Positions 23,693-31,520 of a DNA stretch of 31,520 nucleotides are shown here, one piece after another. How positions within the stretch are numbered: the stretch's first letter is position 1; the number at the start of each line of letters is the position of its first letter. The stretch lies in NCBI GenBank assembly GCA_018662905.1, contig JABJFE010000034.1, forward strand, positions 1 to 31,520, written 5' to 3'. The stretch is from Flavobacteriaceae bacterium (GTDB lineage Bacteria; Bacteroidota; Bacteroidia; Flavobacteriales; Flavobacteriaceae). The position numbers and the translations under genes were made by a program. The notes under the pieces are model-generated. The model had not been told where the DNA came from. It saw only the letters and a list, made by a program, of their open reading frames with translations, and ran no database searches.

Positions 23693-24445
23693 TTATAAAT
23701 ACTTTTTAACCTTTTTAAGTAATTCTGAAGAATAAACAAAGTTTTTAACTGATTCAATATTTGTTTTTAAAATTTCTTTATTTGTTCCTTCCCAATTTTT
23801 CTCACCTGCAACTAGAAATATAATTTTTTCTCCTATCTCAATAACTGAATTCATGTCGTGAGAATTTATGATTGTTGTTATATTATATTCTTTAGTAATT
23901 TCATGAATTAGTTTGTCAATAACAATTGCTGTTTTAGGATCTAATCCAGAGTTAGGTTCATCACAAAACAAGTATTTTGGATTCATTACAATTGCTCTAG
24001 CTATAGCTACCCTTTTTTGCATTCCACCTGATATTTCTGAAGGAAGTTTGTCAACTGCTTTAGTAAGCTCAACTCTTTCAATAACTATTTTTGCTTTTTC
24101 CCTTATTTCATCTTCATTTTTATTTGTAAGCATGTTTAATGGAAACATTACGTTTTCAATAACTGTCATTGAATCAAATAAAGCACTTCCTTGAAACACC
24201 ATCCCCATTTCTCTTCTTAACAAGGTTTTATTACTTTCATTCATATTTAAGCTAGAAACACCATCGTAGATTATTTCTCCACTATCAGGGTGATGTAATC
24301 CTAACAAGCATTTTAGTAATACAGTTTTTCCAGAGCCACTTTGTCCAATTATTAAATTCGTTTTACCCTTTTCAAAGGATGTAGAAATATTTTCGATAAT
24401 AGTAGTTCCGTTAAATGATTTTTTTATGTTTTTAACTTCGATCAT
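23693..24445 (-). CDS. ABC transporter ATP-binding protein, MlaF type
   Basis: 250 residues. Walker A GQSGSGKTVLLK, Q-loop in GMVFQGSALFDSMTV, signature SGGMQKRVAIARA, Walker B YLFCDEPNSGLDP and the H-switch INSHD are all present. The combination FQGSALFDSMTV and SGGMQKR is typical of the MlaF subgroup that works in lipid trafficking between membranes. I use the ATG at 24445, which overlaps the permease stop as TAATG; the open frame extends 20 residues further into that gene and is not needed. The pair is transcribed with the permease first. Confidence 0.93.
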   Translation of the reverse strand: MIEVKNIKKSFNGTTIIENISTSFEKGKTNLIIGQSGSGKTVLLKCLLGLHHPDSGEIIYDGVSSLNMNESNKTLLRREMGMVFQGSALFDSMTVIENVMFPLNMLTNKNEDEIREKAKIVIERVELTKAVDKLPSEISGGMQKRVAIARAIVMNPKYLFCDEPNSGLDPKTAIVIDKLIHEITKEYNITTIINSHDMNSVIEIGEKIIFLVAGEKNWEGTNKEILKTNIESVKNFVYSSELLKKVKKYL

Positions 24446-25179
24446 TAGCTTAATAATAATTGTGTAACAATGAAATTCACTATAATAATTATGATAGATG
24501 TCCAAACAAATGATAATGTACTTGCTTTACCAACTTCAAGAGCTCCACCCTTCATGTAAAACCCATGGTAAGAAGGTACGGTTGCCAATATAAAAGCAAA
24601 TAAAATTGTCTTTAAATATGCGTAACTAACGTGATATGGATCAAAGTCCATTTGAATTCCTGAAATAAAAGCTTCACTAGGAACTCCTGCAAAAGTCATT
24701 GCTATAAATCCACCAAAAATTGCAACAAACATAGCTACTGTAATTACAAAAGGATAAAACAATAAAGCTATAATTTTAGGAAAAACAAGATAATTTAAAG
24801 GATTAATTCCCATAACTTCTAATGCATCTATTTGTTCTGTCACTCTCATTGTTCCAATACTAGAAGTTATATAGGATCCAACTTTTCCGGCCATAATGAT
24901 AGACATAAAAGTAGGGGCGAACTCAAGTATTACTGACTGTCTTGTAGCAAATCCTATTAAAGATTTTGATAAAAATGGACTACTTAAATTTAAAGCAGTT
25001 TGAATAGCTACAACTCCTCCTATAAAAAATGATAAAATTGCAACAATTGGAATAGATTCGATTATAAGATCATTAATCTCTTTAAAAATTAATTTTCTTT
25101 GAACTTTCCATTTACTGGGTTTAAAGAATGACATTTTTATCATTAAAAAATACCTTCCTATATCATCTATATAAAGCAT
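24445..25179 (-). CDS. ABC transporter permease, MlaE family
   Basis: 244 residues with five or so membrane helices. The MlaE signature is seen in VVAIQTALNLSSPFLSKSLIGFA, LEFAPTFMSIIMAGKVGSYITSSIGTMRVTEQIDALEVMGINPLNYLVFPKIIA and VPSYHGFYMKGGALEVGKAS. MlaE with MlaF drives movement of lipids between the inner and outer membranes. A MlaD-type MCE protein, the usual partner, is not in this window. In other flavobacteria the permease and ATPase also occur as a separate pair. It overlaps the ATPase gene by 1 base. Confidence 0.92.
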   Translation of the reverse strand: MLYIDDIGRYFLMIKMSFFKPSKWKVQRKLIFKEINDLIIESIPIVAILSFFIGGVVAIQTALNLSSPFLSKSLIGFATRQSVILEFAPTFMSIIMAGKVGSYITSSIGTMRVTEQIDALEVMGINPLNYLVFPKIIALLFYPFVITVAMFVAIFGGFIAMTFAGVPSEAFISGIQMDFDPYHVSYAYLKTILFAFILATVPSYHGFYMKGGALEVGKASTLSFVWTSIIIIIVNFIVTQLLLS

Positions 25180-25235
25180 AGCTAAATTATCTATATAAAG
25201 TTAAATATATAAAAATCAAAATAAGAAATATTTTA

Positions 25236-26300
25236 TTAGATTTTATATGTAATGGCATTTATATTCATGCCAGCTCCAACGCTACCAAACATAATAATAT
25301 CACCTTTTTGTAATGAATGGTCCTTAAGTTTAAGTTTGTTTACAAGATCAAATAAAGTTGGTATTGTAGCTACAGAGCTGTTGCCTAGTTTTTTTATTGA
25401 CATTGGTAAAACATTTTTTGGAGTTTTTAGATTATATAATTTATAGAATCTATTAACAATAGCTTCATCCATCTTTTCATTTGCTTGGTGAAGAAAAACT
25501 TTTTTCACATCATGAATAGAATAGTCAGTTAATTCAAGACATTCTTTCATTGCTTGAGGAACTTGTACTATTGCAAATTCATAAACTTTTCTGCCATACA
25601 TTTTGATGTACTTAGTTTTTGATTTAGATTCTAAATCATAGGATTCTCCAAAAAACAAATAAAAAGCTTCTTTGTCAGTGAATGTACATGATTTATGAGA
25701 TAAGATTCCACTATTTTTAATTTGACTTTTTAATTCAACTATTGAAGCGCCAGCTCCATCAGCATAAATCATTGAATCCCTGTCATTAACATCATATGTT
25801 CTTGAAAGAGTTTCTGCTCCAATTACTAAACATTTTTTTGCCATTCCAGCTTTAATGAAGGCATAAGCTTGAATAACACCTTCAATCCAACCAGGACATC
25901 CAAAAATAATATCATAACAAACGCAATTGGGATTTTTAATTCCTAAATTAAATTTAACTCTACTCGCTAGGCTTGGAAGACTATCCGATTGTTTAGTACC
26001 AGATTTAATATCTCCAAAATTATGTGCTACTATTATATAATCTATTGTTTCTTGATCTAATGCTGCATCTTTAATAGCTTTTTCAGCAGCAAAGAATGCT
26101 AAATCTGAAGTATTGTGATGATCTTTGGCATACCTTCTTTCTTCAATACCTGTAATTGATTTAAATTTTTTTATTATAACGTCATTACTTACCTTAAAAT
26201 CAGAACCGTCTAAATTTAAAAACTTAGCATTTAAAAAATCATCATTTTTTTTTGTTAATAACGGAATGTAAGAACCAGTACCAGTAATTTTAATAGACAT
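25236..26300 (-). CDS. 3-oxoacyl-ACP synthase III-like protein
   Basis: 354 residues, longer than the usual FabH (about 320). The condensing triad is complete: cysteine 135 in IFGCPGWIEG, histidine 271 in VFLHQANEKMDE and asparagine 307 in KKLGNSSVATIP. The N-terminus KITGTGSYIP and C-terminal GDIIMFGSVGAGMNINAITY also fit. KAS III enzymes join acetyl-CoA to malonyl-ACP; several flavobacterial paralogues start special fatty or polyene lipids. I therefore leave the symbol blank: it may be FabH or a dedicated paralogue. It follows gcvP by 34 bases. Confidence 0.88.
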   Translation of the reverse strand: MSIKITGTGSYIPLLTKKNDDFLNAKFLNLDGSDFKVSNDVIIKKFKSITGIEERRYAKDHHNTSDLAFFAAEKAIKDAALDQETIDYIIVAHNFGDIKSGTKQSDSLPSLASRVKFNLGIKNPNCVCYDIIFGCPGWIEGVIQAYAFIKAGMAKKCLVIGAETLSRTYDVNDRDSMIYADGAGASIVELKSQIKNSGILSHKSCTFTDKEAFYLFFGESYDLESKSKTKYIKMYGRKVYEFAIVQVPQAMKECLELTDYSIHDVKKVFLHQANEKMDEAIVNRFYKLYNLKTPKNVLPMSIKKLGNSSVATIPTLFDLVNKLKLKDHSLQKGDIIMFGSVGAGMNINAITYKI

Positions 26301-26334
26301 GTTTAATATTTAATTATAACTAAGTTAAAAAAAG

Positions 26335-29172
26335 TCATTGATAAGATTCAATTGGTTCACATGTACAAATCAAGTTTCTATCTCCATATGCATCATCAAC
26401 TCTTCTAACTGAGGGCCAAAATTTATTTTCCAAGACATATGATGTTGGAAACGCTGCTTTTTGTCTTGAATAAGGGTATTGCCAGTCCTCTTTTATTATC
26501 ATTTTCATAGTATGGGGTGCATTTTTCAATAAATTATCATTGTCATTCTCTACACATTCATCTATTTCTTTTCTAATAAGAATCATGGCATCACAAAACC
26601 TGTTGATTTCTTCAATATTTTCACTTTCAGTTGGTTCAATCATCATAGTTCCCGGAACAGGAAATGAAACTGTTGGAGCATGAAATCCATAATCAATCAA
26701 TCTTTTGGCTATATCCATTACCTCAATCCCGTTAGATTTAAAAGGTCTGCAATCTATAATTAGTTCATGAGCGGCTCTGCCATTTTCTCCCGTATATAAA
26801 ATATCAAAATGATTTTCAATTCTATTTTTAATGTAATTTGCATTTAAAATTGCAAATTCTGTAGATGATCTTAATCCTTTTGCTCCAAGCATACAAATAT
26901 AACCGTATGAAATAACACAAGCCAAAGCTGATCCCCACGGAGCTCCTGATATTGATTTAACACTTTCTTTTGAACTTATATTAATCACGGCATTATTTGG
27001 TAAAAATGGTACAAGGTGTTTTGCTACGCAAATAGGTCCAACACCAGGTCCACCACCACCATGTGGAATAGCAAATGTTTTATGTAAATTTAAGTGACAA
27101 ACATCTGCACCTATTATATATGGATTTGTTAGTCCAACCTGAGCATTCATATTTGCACCGTCCATGTAGACCTGTCCTCCGTTCAAGTGAATAGTTTTAG
27201 TAATTTCTTGAATTGAAGACTCAAAAACTCCATGCGTTGAGGGATATGTAATCATTAAAGCTGCTAAATTATCCTTGTATTTATCAGCTTTTTCTTTCAA
27301 TTCTTCTACATTAATATTTCCATGTTTATCTGTTCCGACAACTACAACTTTCATTCCTGCCATCACAGCAGAAGCAGGATTAGTTCCATGAGCGGAAGAT
27401 GGGATTAAACAAATATTTCTATGGTCTTGTGAAATACTTTTTAAGTATGCTCTAATAACCATTAAACCAGCATATTCTCCCTGTGCACCTGAATTTGGTT
27501 GCAATGAAGTTCCGCTAAAACCTGTTATTTCATTTAATTGTTTTTCTAGTTTTTTTATAAGTTTTTGATATCCTCTTGCTTGATTTAAAGGGACAAAAGG
27601 ATGGATGTTATTCCATTTTGCCCAGCTAATTGGAAGCATTTCAGAAGCTGCATTTAGTTTCATAGTACATGAACCAAGCGAGATCATTGAATGAGTTAAT
27701 GATAAGTCTTTTCTTTCAAGATTTTTAATATATCTCATTAGTGCGGTTTCTGAATGGTATTTATTAAAAACTTCGGAATCCATAAATGTAGATTCTCTTT
27801 TTAATTCATCAGGAAATCTTTTTTGTTTAATGTTTAAATTAATTTCAAAAAGATCAATATTTGTTGCTTTAGCTATAGTGTCAACAATTTTCTGAATGTC
27901 TTTTAATGAGGTTGTTTCATTTAAAGAAATAGAAAAATATTTTTCGTCAATGTAATTAAAATTGATTTTATTTAGTTCAGCAATTTTCTTAATTTTATTA
28001 CTAGGTCCCTCTAAGAACAGAGTATCAAAAAAGAATTTATTATGTTGTTTTAGACCTAGTTGAATTAAATTCTTTTCAAGAATTACTGTTTTTTCATGAA
28101 TACTATTTGCTATTTCTTTTAGGCCTTTTGGTCCATGAAAAACTCCGTACATTCCAGCCATAACTGCAAGCAGCACCTGAGATGTACATATGTTTGAAGT
28201 AGCTCTGTCTCTCTTGATATGTTGCTCTCTAGTTTGAAGAGCCATTCTTAAAGCAGAGTCATCATTTGAATCTTTTGTTAAACCAATAATTCTCCCAGGA
28301 ACAGATCTTTTGTATTCTTCTTTAGTTGCAAAATATGCTGCATGTGGTCCTCCATAGCCAAGAGGGATTCCAAACCTCTGAGATGTTCCAACAACTACAT
28401 CAGCTCCAAACAAAGAAGGTTTTTTTAATAAACAAAGTGAAAACAAGTCAGCAGCAACAACTATTTTAATATTATTGTTTTTGGCTTTAGAACAATATCC
28501 CTTGATATCTTCAATTCCTCCATAAACACCAGGATATTGCATTAAACAACCATAAAAACTAGAGTCATAGTTAAAGTTTTCAAAGTCGCCAATTATAATT
28601 TGAATACCAAGAGGTTCAGCTCTAGTTTCCAATAAACTAATTGTTTGTGGAAGTGTGTTTTTTGAAACAAAAAACCTTGAAATATTATTCTTTTTTTGTT
28701 CTCTATTTCTCAAACTAAACAACATAGTCATAGCTTCTGCAGCAGCTGTACTTTCATCTAATAGAGAAGCATTAGCTAATTGCATGCCTGTTAAATCACA
28801 TATTATAGTTTGATAATTTAGAAGCGCTTCCATTCTTCCCTGAGCAATTTCTGCTTGATAAGGAGTGTAAGCTGTATACCAACTTGGATTTTCTAAAATA
28901 TTCCTTTTTATAACAGATGGAACGATGGATTGATTATATCCAAGTCCTATGTAAGATTTATAAATTTTATTTTTTTTTCCTAATTTTTCAATATGTGATA
29001 AGTAATCGTTTTCAGAAAGAGCTGGTTTCAAATTCATCTCTTTTTTTAATCTAATATTATTCGGAATTGTTTCAGATATTAATTGTTCAATGCTTTTAGA
29101 ATCAATAAATTCAAGCATCTTGCTTTTATCTTTATTATTCATACCAATGTGTCTATCTGCAAAGTTTTTCAT
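26335..29172 (-). CDS. gcvP: Glycine dehydrogenase (decarboxylating), P protein of the glycine cleavage system
   Basis: 945 residues. It decarboxylates glycine with pyridoxal phosphate and passes the aminomethyl group to lipoyl-GcvH. The pyridoxal lysine is K698 in NLHKTFAIPHGGGGPG. Other hallmarks are the start FADRHIG, YTPYQAEIAQGRMEALLNYQ, the dimeric-type fused two-half layout, and the EPTESE block near the end. I start at the ATG at 29172 because this gives the family N-terminus (…ADRHIG); the frame is open for 13 residues before it, but a -7 element inside that stretch argues against it. gcvH and gcvT are not nearby. Confidence 0.97.
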   Translation of the reverse strand: MKNFADRHIGMNNKDKSKMLEFIDSKSIEQLISETIPNNIRLKKEMNLKPALSENDYLSHIEKLGKKNKIYKSYIGLGYNQSIVPSVIKRNILENPSWYTAYTPYQAEIAQGRMEALLNYQTIICDLTGMQLANASLLDESTAAAEAMTMLFSLRNREQKKNNISRFFVSKNTLPQTISLLETRAEPLGIQIIIGDFENFNYDSSFYGCLMQYPGVYGGIEDIKGYCSKAKNNNIKIVVAADLFSLCLLKKPSLFGADVVVGTSQRFGIPLGYGGPHAAYFATKEEYKRSVPGRIIGLTKDSNDDSALRMALQTREQHIKRDRATSNICTSQVLLAVMAGMYGVFHGPKGLKEIANSIHEKTVILEKNLIQLGLKQHNKFFFDTLFLEGPSNKIKKIAELNKINFNYIDEKYFSISLNETTSLKDIQKIVDTIAKATNIDLFEINLNIKQKRFPDELKRESTFMDSEVFNKYHSETALMRYIKNLERKDLSLTHSMISLGSCTMKLNAASEMLPISWAKWNNIHPFVPLNQARGYQKLIKKLEKQLNEITGFSGTSLQPNSGAQGEYAGLMVIRAYLKSISQDHRNICLIPSSAHGTNPASAVMAGMKVVVVGTDKHGNINVEELKEKADKYKDNLAALMITYPSTHGVFESSIQEITKTIHLNGGQVYMDGANMNAQVGLTNPYIIGADVCHLNLHKTFAIPHGGGGPGVGPICVAKHLVPFLPNNAVINISSKESVKSISGAPWGSALACVISYGYICMLGAKGLRSSTEFAILNANYIKNRIENHFDILYTGENGRAAHELIIDCRPFKSNGIEVMDIAKRLIDYGFHAPTVSFPVPGTMMIEPTESENIEEINRFCDAMILIRKEIDECVENDNDNLLKNAPHTMKMIIKEDWQYPYSRQKAAFPTSYVLENKFWPSVRRVDDAYGDRNLICTCEPIESYQ

Positions 29173-29189
29173 ATAAAAATTATTAAGAT

Positions 29190-29197
29190 CAAAAATA
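29190..29197 (-). promoter_or_regulatory. Candidate -7 element for gcvP
   Basis: On the minus strand this reads TATTTTTG, an exact TAnnTTTG match, 17 bases before the ATG at 29172. It lies inside the possible 13-codon upstream extension, which supports the downstream start. The leader would be about 10-15 bases, too short for a glycine riboswitch. Confidence 0.42.
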
Positions 29198-29293
29198 AAT
29201 AATATCCTCATAAATATTATATAATTTTAGTACATAAAATAAAAAGTTTTTAACTTATTAATTAACTAAAATTATTTAAGCAAATTTAGATAA

Positions 29294-30109
29294 ATGTCAT
29301 TTTGTAAAAAAGTATTTGATTTTTACATAAAATCAAGTTTACATCTTGGATTATGTGTTGTTTCACTTTATTTAGTGTCCATCTTTAAACAACAAATTGA
29401 CATCAATTATTATTTAATAATTTGTCTTTTCTGTTCAACTATTATCGTTTATAATTTTATAAAATACGCTTCAACTTTACCTTACTATTTCTTTGTTCAA
29501 AATGCGCCAATAAAAAAAATACAAATACTAAGTTTTATTTCAGGGTGTTTTTTTCTGTTTTCATTATTTTTTCTAAGTTGGAATACTTTAGTTGTTGGTT
29601 CTATTCTTTTTTTTGTCTGTCTGTTATATGTTTTTCCAATAAACCATTCAATATCTAATTTTAGAAACCGTAGTAAGATTAAATTATTTCTTGTTGCAAT
29701 ATGCTGGTCTGGTTCAACTGTTTTTTTGCCATTTATTGAGTCAAGCCAAATATATTATAAAGATTCTTTTGTTCTTTTTTTTCAATTTTTTGTATTTGTA
29801 GTTATATGTACTATCCCGTTTGAAATAAGAGATTTAAAGTATGATTCTAATGCGCTTAGAACAATTCCTCAAATCTTTGGAATAAAGAAGTCCAAATATA
29901 TTTCCTATGTTTTTATCTTAATTTTTATTAGTATTTCATTAGTGAATACTACAACAAGAATTGATTTTATTTCTGATATTTTAATATCTTTTATTTTGTT
30001 TTTTATTATTTATAAAACAAAGAAAAATCAAACGAAGTATTTTTCAAGTTTTTGGGTAGAATCTGTTCCTGTGTACTGGGTTTTAATTCAGTTATTATTA
30101 TTTAATTGA
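29294..30109 (+). CDS. UbiA-superfamily-like integral membrane protein, degenerate first motif
   Basis: 271 residues with seven to eight membrane helices. The second Asp-rich motif of UbiA prenyltransferases is recognisable as E-I-R-D180-L-K-Y-D184, followed by LRTIPQIFGIKKSK, which fits the usual D-x-x-x-D...R-T-x-P-x-x-x-G pattern. The first motif (N-D-x-x-D-x-x-x-D) is replaced by NFIKYAS at about 54-60, with no aspartate. So either it binds a different substrate or it no longer transfers prenyl groups. I recall related proteins next to purE in flavobacteria. Its end overlaps purE by 12 bases, convergently. Confidence 0.7.
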   Translation: MSFCKKVFDFYIKSSLHLGLCVVSLYLVSIFKQQIDINYYLIICLFCSTIIVYNFIKYASTLPYYFFVQNAPIKKIQILSFISGCFFLFSLFFLSWNTLVVGSILFFVCLLYVFPINHSISNFRNRSKIKLFLVAICWSGSTVFLPFIESSQIYYKDSFVLFFQFFVFVVICTIPFEIRDLKYDSNALRTIPQIFGIKKSKYISYVFILIFISISLVNTTTRIDFISDILISFILFFIIYKTKKNQTKYFSSFWVESVPVYWVLIQLLLFN

Positions 30110-30574
30110 ATCATTTAAAACCTTTTTTTTAAGTTCTTCTTTGAATTTTATAATTTTATTTAAAACTTCTACATTGCTACTTCCAATAATTTCAGCTGCT
30201 AATATTCCAGCATTTTTACCTCCGTTTAGTGCTACTGTTCCTACTGGAACCCCACTTGGCATTTGAAGTATTGACAGTACTGAATCCCATCCGTCAATTG
30301 AGTTCCTGGATTTTATAGGAACTCCAATTACTGGGAGCGGCGTAATTGAAGCCATCATGCCAGGTAGATGTGCAGCACCCCCAGCACCAGCTATAATTAC
30401 TGAATATCCATTTTTATGAGCACTTTCACCATATTCCATCATTTTTTCAGGGGTTCTGTGAGCTGAGACTATATCAACATCATTTTCAATCCCAAATTCA
30501 TTTAAAATATCGATTGCTTCTTGCATAATTGGAAGGTCTGATTTACTTCCCATAATAACACCAACTTTTGCCAT
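30098..30574 (-). CDS. purE: N5-carboxyaminoimidazole ribonucleotide mutase (PurE)
   Basis: 158 residues. Signatures GSKSDLPIM, SAHRTPEKMMEYG and IAGAGGAAHLPGMMAS are those of PurE. It converts N5-CAIR to CAIR in purine synthesis. Because purK lies directly upstream, this is the class I type working with PurK. It starts 5 bases after the purK stop, so the two are cotranscribed. Confidence 0.97.
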   Translation of the reverse strand: MAKVGVIMGSKSDLPIMQEAIDILNEFGIENDVDIVSAHRTPEKMMEYGESAHKNGYSVIIAGAGGAAHLPGMMASITPLPVIGVPIKSRNSIDGWDSVLSILQMPSGVPVGTVALNGGKNAGILAAEIIGSSNVEVLNKIIKFKEELKKKVLNDSIK

Positions 30575-30579
30575 AATAA

Positions 30580-31520
30580 TTATGTTTTTACTTTAACTAA
30601 TTCTTTTATTTTTTTAGCTTTTTTTAATGCATTTTCTAAATTAGAATCAAGTACTGTAGCATGTCCCATTTTCCTGTTTGGTTTTGTTTTACTTTTCCCA
30701 TAAAGATGAAGCTTTGTGTTTTCAATCAACATAGCCTCTTTAATTCCCTCATATACTACCTTACCCTCGTGCCCCAATTCACCTACTAAGTTAATCATAA
30801 TTGCATAAAAATTAGATTTTGAGGATCCAAGTGGTAAATCTAATATGGAATTAATATGCTGGTCAAATTGAGAATTAATACAACTTTCAATTGAATAATG
30901 TGCACTATTATGAGGTCTTGGAGCCACTTCGTTTATTAAGATTTTATTATCATGTGTTAAAAACATTTCTACAGCTAATAATCCAACTTGTTTAAATGAT
31001 TCGGAAACTTTTAATGCTATTTTTTTAGCTTTTTCATTAATTTCAGAACTTATTTGTGCAGGACAAAGCACGTATTCAACTTGATTTGAAACTTCATTGA
31101 ACATCATTTCAACTATTGGAAAAATCTCAATTTGACCACTTTTATTTCTAGCAATCGTTGTAGCTAATTCTTTTTTGAAAGGAACAAGATCTTCGATAAT
31201 AAATTCTGTTTCAGGCAAGTTTTTAATATCATCATTTGATTTCAAAATTTTAACACCATATCCATCATAACCGAATTTAGTCTTCTTCCACACACATGGG
31301 TATTTAATAGTGTCTAAATCATTTAGTGATTTGTAGTGCTTATAATTTGCAGTTGGAATATCATTTTTTATGAAAAATTTTTTTTGAGTGGATTTGTCCT
31401 GAATAATTTTTAAAGTTTTAGAATCAGGATATACTTTTATCCCCTCCAATTCTAACTTTTCTAATGCATCTACATTAACATGTTCAATTTCATAAGTAAT
31501 TAAATCACATTCTTTTCCAA
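30580..31520 (-). CDS. purK: N5-carboxyaminoimidazole ribonucleotide synthase (PurK), N-terminal part cut by the window edge
   Basis: 312 codons are visible up to the window end without an in-frame start, so the beginning lies outside. The ATP-grasp domain starts with KVYPDSKTLKIIQDKSTQKKFF, and KKTKFGYDGYGVKIL, EVAPRPHNSAHYSIESC and NLVGELG are the nucleotide- and metal-binding blocks. The upstream portion TYEIEHVNVDALEKLE also matches PurK. It makes N5-CAIR from AIR, ATP and bicarbonate and passes it to PurE. A TTG at 31449 lies inside the protein and is not the start. Confidence 0.96.
   Translation of the reverse strand, partial: GKECDLITYEIEHVNVDALEKLELEGIKVYPDSKTLKIIQDKSTQKKFFIKNDIPTANYKHYKSLNDLDTIKYPCVWKKTKFGYDGYGVKILKSNDDIKNLPETEFIIEDLVPFKKELATTIARNKSGQIEIFPIVEMMFNEVSNQVEYVLCPAQISSEINEKAKKIALKVSESFKQVGLLAVEMFLTHDNKILINEVAPRPHNSAHYSIESCINSQFDQHINSILDLPLGSSKSNFYAIMINLVGELGHEGKVVYEGIKEAMLIENTKLHLYGKSKTKPNRKMGHATVLDSNLENALKKAKKIKELVKVKT

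Noticed and set aside
29173..29293. Glycine riboswitch ahead of gcvP
   Set aside because: The gap is only 121 bases and very AT-rich with no conserved paired glycine-aptamer stems, and the likely leader is shorter than 20 bases.

Overview
The window is AT-rich, gene-dense bacterial DNA from a member of Bacteroidota, most likely a marine-type Flavobacteriaceae with a compact genome. The lineage call rests on GldJ and PorV of the gliding/type IX secretion machinery, a flavobacterial M1 peptidase cluster with a DUF6702 gene, many signal peptides and lipoproteins, no visible Shine-Dalgarno sites, and several matches to the Bacteroidota -7 promoter motif TAnnTTTG. No phage, insertion sequence, CRISPR array, rRNA or clear horizontally acquired island is visible.

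Layout, left to right. 1-570 (minus): a cut-off exported protein and a GNAT acetyltransferase, overlapping by ATGA. 647-5065 (plus): tRNA-Gly, two paralogous carboxypeptidase-regulatory-like exported proteins, a DUF6702 protein and an M1 metallopeptidase, closed by a strong terminator. 5091-6605: TatA (plus) against an O-methyltransferase and a flavin reductase (minus). 6690-9257: accessory genes, namely a DUF3955 membrane protein, an unknown lipoprotein, a protein with two TonB-C-like modules, a run of three tiny membrane proteins, and a possible 50-residue ORF with its own terminator. 9279-12048 (plus): tRNA-Val, an NAD(P)H-dependent oxidoreductase, an M20 amidohydrolase and a pirin. 12041-16545 (minus): gldJ, murF and an amidase lipoprotein. 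16646-17770 (plus): porV. 17878-23689 (plus): pdhA, the lipoyl acetyltransferase gene, an SDR, a SprT-like protein, a cytidylyltransferase-like protein and a DUF389 membrane protein, packed as one operon. 23693-29172 (minus): gcvP, a KAS III-like synthase and an MlaE/MlaF-type ABC transporter pair. 29294-30109 (plus): a degenerate UbiA-like membrane protein. 30098-31520 (minus): purK (cut by the window edge) and purE.

How the genes relate. Most of the window is core metabolism and envelope biology: acetyl-CoA production (pdh), glycine cleavage (gcvP), purine synthesis (purE/purK), peptidoglycan precursor synthesis (murF), export (tatA, gldJ, porV) and lipid trafficking (MlaE/F type). Genes are tightly packed. 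Stop-start overlaps are frequent, and several convergent pairs share their stop-codon DNA.

I found no convincing new multi-gene system. The points most worth a second look are two protein genes that begin 4 and 11 bases after a tRNA, the three tiny membrane proteins and the 50-residue ORF in 8527-9194, the absence of porU between gldJ and porV, and the UbiA-like protein that lacks the first Asp-rich motif.
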